Source of the DNA: Phycisphaerales bacterium
GTDB taxonomy: Bacteria; Planctomycetota; Phycisphaerae; Sedimentisphaerales; Anaerobacaceae
DNA: 57,445 nucleotides
NCBI GenBank assembly: GCA_020352215.1
Contig: CP070675.1
Location: forward strand, 3,284,224 to 3,341,668
Direction: 5' to 3'
The notes beneath the pieces were generated by a model. The model was not told the origin of the DNA and searched no databases. It saw only the letters and a list, made by a program, of their open reading frames with translations. Each line of letters starts with the position of its first letter. Positions within the stretch are counted from its first letter, which is position 1. This document shows positions 51,501-57,445 of this stretch, one piece after another. The position numbers and the translations under genes are program-made.

Positions 51501-53594
51501 CCTCTTCGACAGGTCTTCAAAACGCTTTTTGTCGTCTGAGTCGGGCTGAAAGATGTCCTCGTATTTGGCTCTCGCGTCTTCATAGCGGCCAAGGGTGGTC
51601 AGAGCGCAGAAGACCTGGAAGTGGTAGTGAACGTTATTTGGGTCGAATCCGAGGCAACGTTGCATGTCGTTGAGCGCAGCTTGGTAGTCTTCCAAGAGAG
51701 CGTACGTCTCATATCGCTGCTGATACAACTCAGGGTCGTTGGGTGATAATTGGATCGCTCTATTATGATACTTGAGAGCTTCAGCCGGATCTGCTGCCTC
51801 GCGAAGAGCTATCGCCATAAGAGAGTACCCAAGTGGGTCCCAGTCCCTAAGGGTCATCATAGACACCGCGTCTCGCTCCAGCTTTCGGTAGTCCCTCAGG
51901 GTATAGTGTGCCCGCGCGCGTGCCTCCACAGCGTCGTAGTGACTCCTGTCGAGTTCGACAGCCCTGTCGAGATACTCAAGTGTCTTTCTCACCGTCCCGG
52001 CGAGCATAGCGCGGTTGAAGTAGGCCTCAGAGGTTTCAGGAAGCAGCCTCTCACCTTCTTTCTGATGCTCTTCGGCCCTGCGTTGATACTCTCTCATCGT
52101 GGCGGGATCACTCGCACTCTCCAGATAGATCCGGGCCAGAAGGAGATGAGCCTGACAGGCCACCTCATCTCGCTCGCCCAGTAGCGTCTCAAGCTCTGTC
52201 ACAGCGCTTGCAGGTCCCTGCAAGTCAAGGAGCAGACCCGCACGCAGCAACGTCGCCTCAAGACCCACGTGCTCGCTGTCCAGAATAGTCTGAACTGCGT
52301 TCAGCGCCTCCTGGAACTGCCCGCTGGATCGTAACTGCTGGGCCGTCGATAGAACATTCTTGTGCCCGAGAGATTCCGCCTCAGCTTGTTCACCGATGGA
52401 CTGAGCATACATCACAGAAATGACGGCCGCCAAACCAAGCATCACCGCAATCCCCGCTGCCGCGGCAATTCGTATCCGGTGTTTGGCCAGGAGCTTTCTC
52501 AGCCGGTACATTATGCTCGGTGGCCCGGCCAGAACAGGCTCGTGATCAAGGTGACGTTGAATATCCTCGGCGAGGGCGTGGGCCGTTTGGTAGCGATGTG
52601 CACGGTCCTTCTCCATCGCCTTTAGGGTGATCCAATCCAGATCACCACGCAAGCTACGCCTGAGCGCTTTGACATCAGTCCGGCAGCACTGGGCCAGTCT
52701 TGTTGAATCCTCCGCGTTAAGGCTGCTGATTCGCGTGCTTGGAGTCTTGGGCGATTCCTCACAAATGATGTGTCGGAGGCGGTTGACGCCTCCCTCGCGG
52801 ATCGCTTTTGATTCGAAGGGTAGTGTTCCGGTCAGCAGCTTGTACAGAAGAACACCAAGAGAATAGATGTCGGTCCGGGTGTCTATGTCCTGGTTAGCGA
52901 TGTCCGCCTGCTCGGGGCTCATGTACTCCGGCGTGCCGATGACCTGGCCGTGCTCGGTGACCAGAGTCCGGTCGGTCAATGGCTGACTCAGGGCCTTTGC
53001 AACTCCGAAATCGATGATTTTGGGGATGGCCCGATCGCCCTGAAAGCGCACCTGTATGTTGGAAGGTTTGATGTCGCGGTGAATGATCCCTTTCTGGTGG
53101 GCATATTGGATGGCGTCGCACACCTGCAGGAAAAGCTTGAGTCGCTGTTCGATCGTTAGCTTCTGGTGGTCGCAGTGGTCGGTAACGGGCACGCCCTTGA
53201 TGTATTCCATTGCGAAGTAAGGCCGGCCCCGGCTGGTGGCTCCAGCATCGTAGACATGAGCGACATTAGGATGGTCCAACAGTGCGAGGGCCTGCCGCTC
53301 GGCCTCAAAACGGGCCAGAACACGGGCAGAGTCCATGCCGGGCTTGATGACTTTCAAGGCTACCTGGCGTCTGATGGGCTCCCGCTGCTCGGCCAAGAAC
53401 ACGATGCCCATCCCGCCTTCGCCCAAGACGCTGAGCAGTCTGTAGGAGCCGATCTGACCTCCCGGTCCCTCCGCATACAGGTCCAGAGATGCCGTGAGAG
53501 TGGCATCTCGATCTCTATCTGAATCATCGATACCGAGCAACGCGAGGCGTTTCAGTCGCTCAGGGTCGGCTCCGAATGTGAATTCTTGAATCAT
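48567..53594 (-). CDS. Giant Ser/Thr protein kinase with TPR, PD40 propeller, discoidin-like and LamG domains
   Basis: A 1675-residue membrane kinase. The kinase domain (about 50-355) has GEGGMGIVFLA, Lys81 in VALKVIK, HRDIKPSNIQ (Asp174), DFG (195-197) and GTPEYMSPEQ, all intact. One membrane helix (about 375-397) places the rest outside the cytoplasm: TPR repeats (about 405-685), a PD40/WD40-like propeller (about 730-995; WAPDGNELAYSR, AWSPDGKYIAYV, VVSPDGEKVA, WSRDGSRVAFT), more TPRs (about 1005-1220), a discoidin-like domain (about 1240-1375), an Fn3-like segment, and a C-terminal LamG/concanavalin domain (about 1460-1660). It lies 114 bp downstream of the ECF sigma gene, so the kinase and sigma are probably one signalling operon. 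The ribosome site is weak. The extracellular lectin-like end suggests glycan sensing (inference). Confidence 0.93.
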   Translation of the reverse strand: MIQEFTFGADPERLKRLALLGIDDSDRDRDATLTASLDLYAEGPGGQIGSYRLLSVLGEGGMGIVFLAEQREPIRRQVALKVIKPGMDSARVLARFEAERQALALLDHPNVAHVYDAGATSRGRPYFAMEYIKGVPVTDHCDHQKLTIEQRLKLFLQVCDAIQYAHQKGIIHRDIKPSNIQVRFQGDRAIPKIIDFGVAKALSQPLTDRTLVTEHGQVIGTPEYMSPEQADIANQDIDTRTDIYSLGVLLYKLLTGTLPFESKAIREGGVNRLRHIICEESPKTPSTRISSLNAEDSTRLAQCCRTDVKALRRSLRGDLDWITLKAMEKDRAHRYQTAHALAEDIQRHLDHEPVLAGPPSIMYRLRKLLAKHRIRIAAAAGIAVMLGLAAVISVMYAQSIGEQAEAESLGHKNVLSTAQQLRSSGQFQEALNAVQTILDSEHVGLEATLLRAGLLLDLQGPASAVTELETLLGERDEVACQAHLLLARIYLESASDPATMREYQRRAEEHQKEGERLLPETSEAYFNRAMLAGTVRKTLEYLDRAVELDRSHYDAVEARARAHYTLRDYRKLERDAVSMMTLRDWDPLGYSLMAIALREAADPAEALKYHNRAIQLSPNDPELYQQRYETYALLEDYQAALNDMQRCLGFDPNNVHYHFQVFCALTTLGRYEDARAKYEDIFQPDSDDKKRFEDLSKRYVFDTLNAKRQWHPAGSAPDGSAFAAMNEADEYYRIVGQKAVRVATEGFSCSWAPDGNELAYSRGIAGSNGIEIVNVETGVTRLLVVPGKDPAWSPDGKYIAYVRDRRVLPLSHLKQERTGIGMSESQQEVWLVRADGTEEPRFLAKGINPSWGNDPQQIFYLSQEDARIHSISINDTAKSRPLVWLPGKYPVVSPDGEKVACVLLDRLCIADPFGKRLLHDLLAPAHTWSAGWLPDGSALGLGGDEGLWIYDIDTQEASLLLPGPVTLPRWSRDGSRVAFTLGSPYDGIWVADSAALAPLQSLEQCYRDRIEDATRAIEANPEAREGYTRRARYHMRLGLVREAVADWRRYLDLEDRRDPTNQLDSRGGWAHALQWDWVTPETAVPVYETLFEGISPPGRFCLHFFGTAYCLAGQWEKAVTALNEASRLPGSDFSTNAIFLAIAYEQLGNRPEAIRHYRRAQEWMARTRLDVIGSRWNYLRKFYLRATRLLGVRAKGFRRDTPITGEHIPVTKVHASGTQTDTEAALIVNGTGLADQDNDGLLEHDETSDTMWLNSQQDTKSWLEFDFGEVYELGCMCLWNYNEKGQTRRGIRQADISIWTPTTGWQKVLDDFKFAEAEGSFDYDEPDRVQLEGVKAQKVRLDDLVSFGDSQRVGLSEVQFFRRRGPEAIRLYPTDRADIGTPPDPVLRWTPGAGVKAHRAYVGTKPDELEYMGRFEVGHPSQVPLPGLERAQTYWWRIDAEKPDGSIVEGELHRFMTGQMIGRWQFDQTDGKTAVDSSGNGLDGTLVGDARIVQDAVRGSVLSLDGDRDYVDCGSDPLLRLTNSMTVAAWIKISDPDRLRHDIVSNGEGCWKLGLDIWEDSLSFYCCGLHIPQADAYYTIVARLDRNDGQWHHVAGVYDGWSISIYVDGKCSKSTAATGTVTARTWPVRIGANPAVTDRDWSGLLDDVRIYSYGLTAEEIKALHAGKEPTLAEQR

Positions 53595-53708
53595 GCCTGT
53601 ATCTCAACGCTAGCCATCTTCTACGAAGTACCGCTCGCCGGCGTCAATTCCGTGCGCGAAGCAAAAGCTTTTGATAATACTACCACTACCTATTAATCCA
53701 ACGGATTC

Positions 53709-54479
53709 TTAGAAGCGCTGCGCACTTTCTGGTAGATACTGCGTGATTTCTTCTAATTCTTTGTCCACTTCCGTGTCCGAGGCCACCGTAGTGCGGACAA
53801 GCCGCTTCAGGACCTTCCGGAAACGCCTTTTGACCGTAACCGTCATATTGGCAGCCTTCTTTTCGTCGTCTATGTCATATTTCCGGCAGATCTCGGCCAA
53901 GGGCGGCGAAACAGAATTGTGGAGGATCGGCCGCACGACCCGCTCGTGAAAGACGCTCCAGTGAGTTTCCAGACCCTTTGCGCAGCACTCGGCCTGCACC
54001 TCCGACAGGGCTTGGTCCAGAAGCGCAGACAGCCACGCATAGTTGTAGGAGTCCTCCGGGGCCGAGTCCGCAATGGTTCGGGGCAGCACGGCCATATCCA
54101 TAGCATCCAGCGATACCAGCTTGTCCTCGGGAATGCGGCTCTTTACCGCCTGTTTGCGCTGTTGGTTGATGAGGTACTGATTCAAGGTGTGTAACAAAAA
54201 CGACCGGAAACGACCCTTGGATTGCTCGGCTCTCTGGACCAGGTTCCGGTTCAGTACGACCTCGTGAAAGAACCCCTGGGCTAAGTCCTTGGCCTGCTCG
54301 TTCTTGTAGCCCTTGCGCCGAAGATAGCAGTACACAGGCTTCCAATACCTCTTGAGCAAGGTGCCGATTAGCACCTTGTCCGGATCCTCTTCGGACTTGA
54401 CGTTCTCAATGAGCGACCAATGGGTCGTGAGGAATGTTCCTCCCCTGCCCCCCATGTCCGTTTGATCTTGATATCCCAT
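53709..54479 (-). CDS. ECF-type RNA polymerase sigma factor (planctomycete group)
   Basis: A 256-residue sigma-70-family factor. Region 2 has FLTTHWSLIENV and the KGYKNEQAKDLAQGFFHEVV helix (about 55-75), then GRFRSFLLHTLNQYLINQQRKQ. Region 4 (about 165-235) ends with the helix-turn-helix-like LAEICRKYDIDDEKKAANMTVTVKRRFRKVL. The FLTTHWSLI start and long linker are characteristic of planctomycete ECF factors coded beside Ser/Thr kinases. These may be controlled by phosphorylation rather than an anti-sigma, and no anti-sigma gene is seen here. The ATG at 54479 has a poor ribosome site; a second ATG lies at 54455. Upstream is a perfect TATAAT box. Confidence 0.88.
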   Translation of the reverse strand: MGYQDQTDMGGRGGTFLTTHWSLIENVKSEEDPDKVLIGTLLKRYWKPVYCYLRRKGYKNEQAKDLAQGFFHEVVLNRNLVQRAEQSKGRFRSFLLHTLNQYLINQQRKQAVKSRIPEDKLVSLDAMDMAVLPRTIADSAPEDSYNYAWLSALLDQALSEVQAECCAKGLETHWSVFHERVVRPILHNSVSPPLAEICRKYDIDDEKKAANMTVTVKRRFRKVLKRLVRTTVASDTEVDKELEEITQYLPESAQRF

Positions 54480-54548
54480 GCGTCCAGCACCGTCAAAATC
54501 AACCGCCGCTCAGTTGTCCTCCGACGGGGAGGGAACAACCTCTACCCC

Positions 54549-54554
54549 ATTATA
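54549..54554 (-). promoter_or_regulatory. -10 box (TATAAT) of the sigma-kinase operon
   Basis: A perfect TATAAT on the minus strand with a poor -35 (CTTTGT at 17 nt). Start would be near 54542, about 63 nt before the sigma gene ATG. The weak -35 is consistent with activation or a different sigma. The rest of 54480-54853 has no recognised gene; it also must hold the promoter of the divergent PASTA gene, which I could not place. Confidence 0.42.
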
Positions 54555-54853
54555 GCATCAGCTGGTACGCCACAAAGCACTTCTGTATCTAGGCCAACCG
54601 GCGCCACCCGCGGGCAGACCCACTATCACGACCGCAGGAGGAAGGCTCTCACTCCTAAACACCTGCAAATAAAGGACTTGAACGCAGTGGGCATCTGACA
54701 ACGGAACCGGGGCCCGGCAAAATCTTCAAATAATCCGCCAAATCAGCGCAGCGCCGAGCGGTTTCGCGCGGATGGATTGGTGAGAACAGTTGGCGCAGGT
54801 GTGGCCCCTCGATTGCACGACAAATGCAGGATCGAGACTGAAAGGCAAGAACG

Positions 54854-57445
54854 ATGAAACTCGCAAGAATCTCAAGAGTGATGACAGTGGCGTTGGTTGT
54901 TGGATTGTCCGGCATTGTAGCCCCGGCGGTGTTTGCGGCGCCGCCCATGGATGTCGTCACGATCCACTACACCGGAGTAATCGACAGGGTGGATGATCCA
55001 GACGGCGTCCTGGATGGCTCCGTAGAGGTCGGGGGCTTCTTTCATGGCTCGTACACCTTCAACGCCGGCATCGAGGTTGATCATTACAGGCCGGGTTGGG
55101 ATCGCTACCTTTACCGCGAGAAAGCCCCTGCGGGCATGACGTTCGAGGTCACCGTGGGCAACTACACGTTTGAGAACAAGGTAGGCTCCTTGACGGGGTT
55201 CGACGTCAAGAACAACTACATCGTCGGTGGCCGTACAAAGGATGAGTACCATGTCAACACCCATACGATCGGGCAGACGGCGGGGCCAGACCTTGGATTA
55301 TTGGGAATCCTCTTCGAATTTGTGCTCACGACTTACGACCACCTGGATGCGATCACGGGCCTGCCGCGAGCCATGCCCCCACTGGAGAAATTTGAACGGA
55401 TCAACAGGTTCTACCTAGACCTATTGGACCTAAGGGGGGTAGGGGTCCAAGTGTACGGCCATCTCACCGACGATGCCGTTGTCCCCGACGTGGTGGGCTT
55501 GCGGCTCCACGAGGCGAGGCTGGAGATTTCCAACCACGATCTTTCGGTCGGCGAAGTCGAGTACGACTATAGCGAAACCGTCCCGGAAGATCGTGTGATA
55601 AGCCAGGACCCCGCGGCAGGCACCAGGGTCCCTGCCGGTTTTGCAGTGGACCTAGTCGTATCGTTAGGCCGGGCGCCCGTGATGGTGCCGGTCCCTGCTG
55701 TAGAGATGCAGCCCCTTGCGGAGGCGCAGCTAAAGATAATCAGCGTCTCACTCGAGGTCGGGGACGTCGACTATGTCCATAGCGATACCGTTCCGGCAGG
55801 ATTCGTAGTGAGCCAGTACCCCGCGGCGGGCACGCTCGTGACAGCCGGTTCCGAGGTGCACCTGCAGGTGTCGTTAGGGCCGGAGACGGTGGAGGTCCCC
55901 AATGTTGTGGGACGGCTGCTTGCTGAGGCAGAATCGAGAATCACCGCGGCAGACCTTATCGTCGGAGAAGTAGATCGCGCCTACAGCAGCACCGTCGCCA
56001 GAGATCGTGTAATTACCCAAAACCCCGCAGCGGGGACGGAGGTAAAGGTCGGCTCTGCGGTGGACTTGCTGATATCATTGGGCCCGGCCGGCCCCGAGCT
56101 GGTAGTGGTCCCGGATGTGGTGGGTATGCCACTATTCGGCGCGAAGTCGGCGATCACCACTGCCGGTCTTGTCGTTGGGGCAACATCAGGCCAGTACAGC
56201 GACGCCGTCCCGGAGGGAAGCGTAATCAGCCAAGAGCCCAGAGGGGGAACATCGGCGCCGATGGGTTTCGCCGTCGACCTGGTCTTGTCTATCGGTCCGG
56301 CAGGTGGTGAATCGGTCGCCAGTCTCGCGCTGGCGTTTGCCTTTGGGTCGCGGTTGCTCGAGTGTCCTACCTACAGCGTTCCTTCCGCTAACTACACCAT
56401 GGTATACCACGGCACGCCAGCCGAGCTGCAATACAACCCGGCCAGAGGTTGGGGCTACGAGGTGCTGTATCCGATAGGTTCACCCTATGGCGGCCGGGCC
56501 GGATACGGGATATTTGGTCCCTTCGACGATTCGCCCAACAATAGAGAAAAGTTCGCGGACGACTGTCCCGAACAGCTCTACGATTCCTTCATAGGCGCCA
56601 AGGACTTCACGAGCGAGTGCAGCGAGCTGACTATCGGCGATCCTGACACCCCTTGCGCGCCCACAATCGATCCGGAAGGCATCATATTCCGCGTTGATGT
56701 CCCCAACGGGACATATCGCTTTGTGGCGGCTGTCGGCGATGCGGACAACGTCCACGCTCACCGCATTATTGCCGAGGATGGCGGAACAGGGCCACCCGAG
56801 CTGATCGGTCCAAACCACGTCGTTTTGGTGCATAACTTTGATCAGGCCCAGCAAACGATCGGCGAGGCAGAGCCAGGCGAGCCGGGTGAGGGGGTCTATG
56901 CCCGCGTGGGATTCGACGGCAAGATCCCTCCGCCGGGAGACGGAGTATTTCCAAGTCCACAGTTCTTGGATATGGATCGAAATGGCTTTGCGACCGCGGG
57001 GGCTGCCGACAGCCCGGTGCTTGAGGTCACGCAAGGCTACATCCGAATTCACCAGCTTCAAGGAAACTCCAACGACGGCCCCGGCGGCCCAAGAGATGGC
57101 AATGGCGGGGACATGGTGATCCTGGAGCTGTGGAAGATTGAGACAGAGCCTGAAGAGCAGGATTGCCTAACCGAATCTGGGGATCTTGTCGGGATCGACA
57201 TCGGCGGGTCCCTTCCGGCCGGAGTAGCAGACCCGACACCTACGATGTGCTGGGACATCACAGGCGGTGGGGCAGACATCTGGGCCACAGCGGATCAGTT
57301 CTATTATGCAGCAGTGGCCGATCCGGAATATCCGGACGAGCCAAAGAAAATCGAGGGTGACTTCACTGCAATCGTGGGCTGGAAACACATGGAGCCTTAT
57401 GTCACCGGCCATGAATGGGCCAAGGCAGGGATTATGGCCCGCGCA
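54854..57445 (+). CDS. Secreted protein with four PASTA repeats (3' end outside window)
   Basis: An open frame of 864 codons running off the window. The ATG has AAAGG eight bases upstream and opens a signal peptide (about 1-28, ending AVFA). Residues 30-205 look like the beta-sandwich start of PEP-CTERM-type surface proteins (GSVEVGGFFHGSYTFNAG, FEVTVGNYTFENK). Four PASTA domains follow at about 209-272, 276-342, 346-410 and 416-481, each with VPDVVG-like starts, SVISQDPAAGT-like turns and VDLVVSLG-like ends. After about 485 comes a Gly/Pro-rich beta region. From about 770 a DUF1349/LamG-like segment begins with GDFTAIVGWKHME and GHEWAKAGIMAR. PASTA domains bind muropeptides in kinases such as PknB; here no kinase is fused. 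Divergent from the ECF sigma-kinase operon. Confidence 0.88.
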   Translation, partial: MKLARISRVMTVALVVGLSGIVAPAVFAAPPMDVVTIHYTGVIDRVDDPDGVLDGSVEVGGFFHGSYTFNAGIEVDHYRPGWDRYLYREKAPAGMTFEVTVGNYTFENKVGSLTGFDVKNNYIVGGRTKDEYHVNTHTIGQTAGPDLGLLGILFEFVLTTYDHLDAITGLPRAMPPLEKFERINRFYLDLLDLRGVGVQVYGHLTDDAVVPDVVGLRLHEARLEISNHDLSVGEVEYDYSETVPEDRVISQDPAAGTRVPAGFAVDLVVSLGRAPVMVPVPAVEMQPLAEAQLKIISVSLEVGDVDYVHSDTVPAGFVVSQYPAAGTLVTAGSEVHLQVSLGPETVEVPNVVGRLLAEAESRITAADLIVGEVDRAYSSTVARDRVITQNPAAGTEVKVGSAVDLLISLGPAGPELVVVPDVVGMPLFGAKSAITTAGLVVGATSGQYSDAVPEGSVISQEPRGGTSAPMGFAVDLVLSIGPAGGESVASLALAFAFGSRLLECPTYSVPSANYTMVYHGTPAELQYNPARGWGYEVLYPIGSPYGGRAGYGIFGPFDDSPNNREKFADDCPEQLYDSFIGAKDFTSECSELTIGDPDTPCAPTIDPEGIIFRVDVPNGTYRFVAAVGDADNVHAHRIIAEDGGTGPPELIGPNHVVLVHNFDQAQQTIGEAEPGEPGEGVYARVGFDGKIPPPGDGVFPSPQFLDMDRNGFATAGAADSPVLEVTQGYIRIHQLQGNSNDGPGGPRDGNGGDMVILELWKIETEPEEQDCLTESGDLVGIDIGGSLPAGVADPTPTMCWDITGGGADIWATADQFYYAAVADPEYPDEPKKIEGDFTAIVGWKHMEPYVTGHEWAKAGIMARA

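Noticed and set aside
54872..55264. Minus-strand frame opposite the PASTA gene
   Set aside because: The plus strand carries a continuous 864-codon frame with signal peptide and PASTA repeats; the minus frame is its shadow.

Overview
The window looks like a chromosomal stretch from a member of the Planctomycetota, probably a Phycisphaerae/Sedimentisphaerales-type lineage. The grounds are a planctomycete-style ECF sigma factor (with an N-terminal FLTTHWSLI motif) next to a giant Ser/Thr kinase carrying TPR, beta-propeller, discoidin-like and LamG modules, and a secreted PEP-CTERM-style protein with PASTA repeats. Taxonomy is inferred from gene content only. Genes lie in short operons on both strands. 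Most starts have a clear Shine-Dalgarno, and several intergenic regions carry near-consensus TTGACA-N16-18-TATxxT promoters.

Layout. 0.3-6.5 kb (minus): a small unknown protein, PTS enzyme I, a DUF502 membrane protein, a beta-CASP metallo-beta-lactamase nuclease and a LOG-family protein. 6.7-8.6 kb (plus): an anchored erythromycin-esterase-like protein, followed by the N-terminal stub of a P-type ATPase. 9.0-15.7 kb: phosphoketolase plus transaldolase, a GH130 glycoside phosphorylase and acetate kinase, together a phosphoketolase shunt to acetyl phosphate, acetate and ATP. 16-22.5 kb (minus): two overlapping CNNM/CBS proteins, an AsmA-like giant and a lipoprotein. 22.7-28.6 kb: a branching-enzyme-like GH13 diverging from an SLC13 carrier / DUF1622 / persulfide-dioxygenase operon. 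28.8-34.3 kb: DUF432 plus MscS, facing a second MscS, a lipoprotein and a glutamate-receptor-like K+ channel. 34.5-39.3 kb (minus): PIG-L deacetylase, GT4 glycosyltransferase, GH100-like hydrolase, MFS carrier and LapA-like protein. 39.5-40.8 kb (minus): a protein made of 22-residue repeats, a Cys-rich mini-protein and Hsp20. 41.6-47.1 kb (plus): CorA, a second DUF1622, RpiB, a DHH phosphoesterase, a site-2 protease and a Ca2+/cation antiporter. 47.3-48.3 kb: a decayed Ku gene and a recombinase remnant, i.e. a mobile-element scar. 48.6-57.4 kb: ECF sigma and kinase diverging from the PASTA protein, which runs off the window.

How it fits together (inference). Much of 9-46 kb reads as a stress and low-energy survival region. 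It has a phosphoketolase/acetate ATP pathway, oligosaccharide phosphorolysis, glycan and osmolyte enzymes, mechanosensitive and K+ channels, divalent-cation transport, sulfide detoxification, small heat-shock and amphipathic-repeat proteins, and intramembrane proteolysis. The far end is an extracytoplasmic signalling and surface-protein module. No tRNA, rRNA, CRISPR array or intact insertion sequence was recognised.
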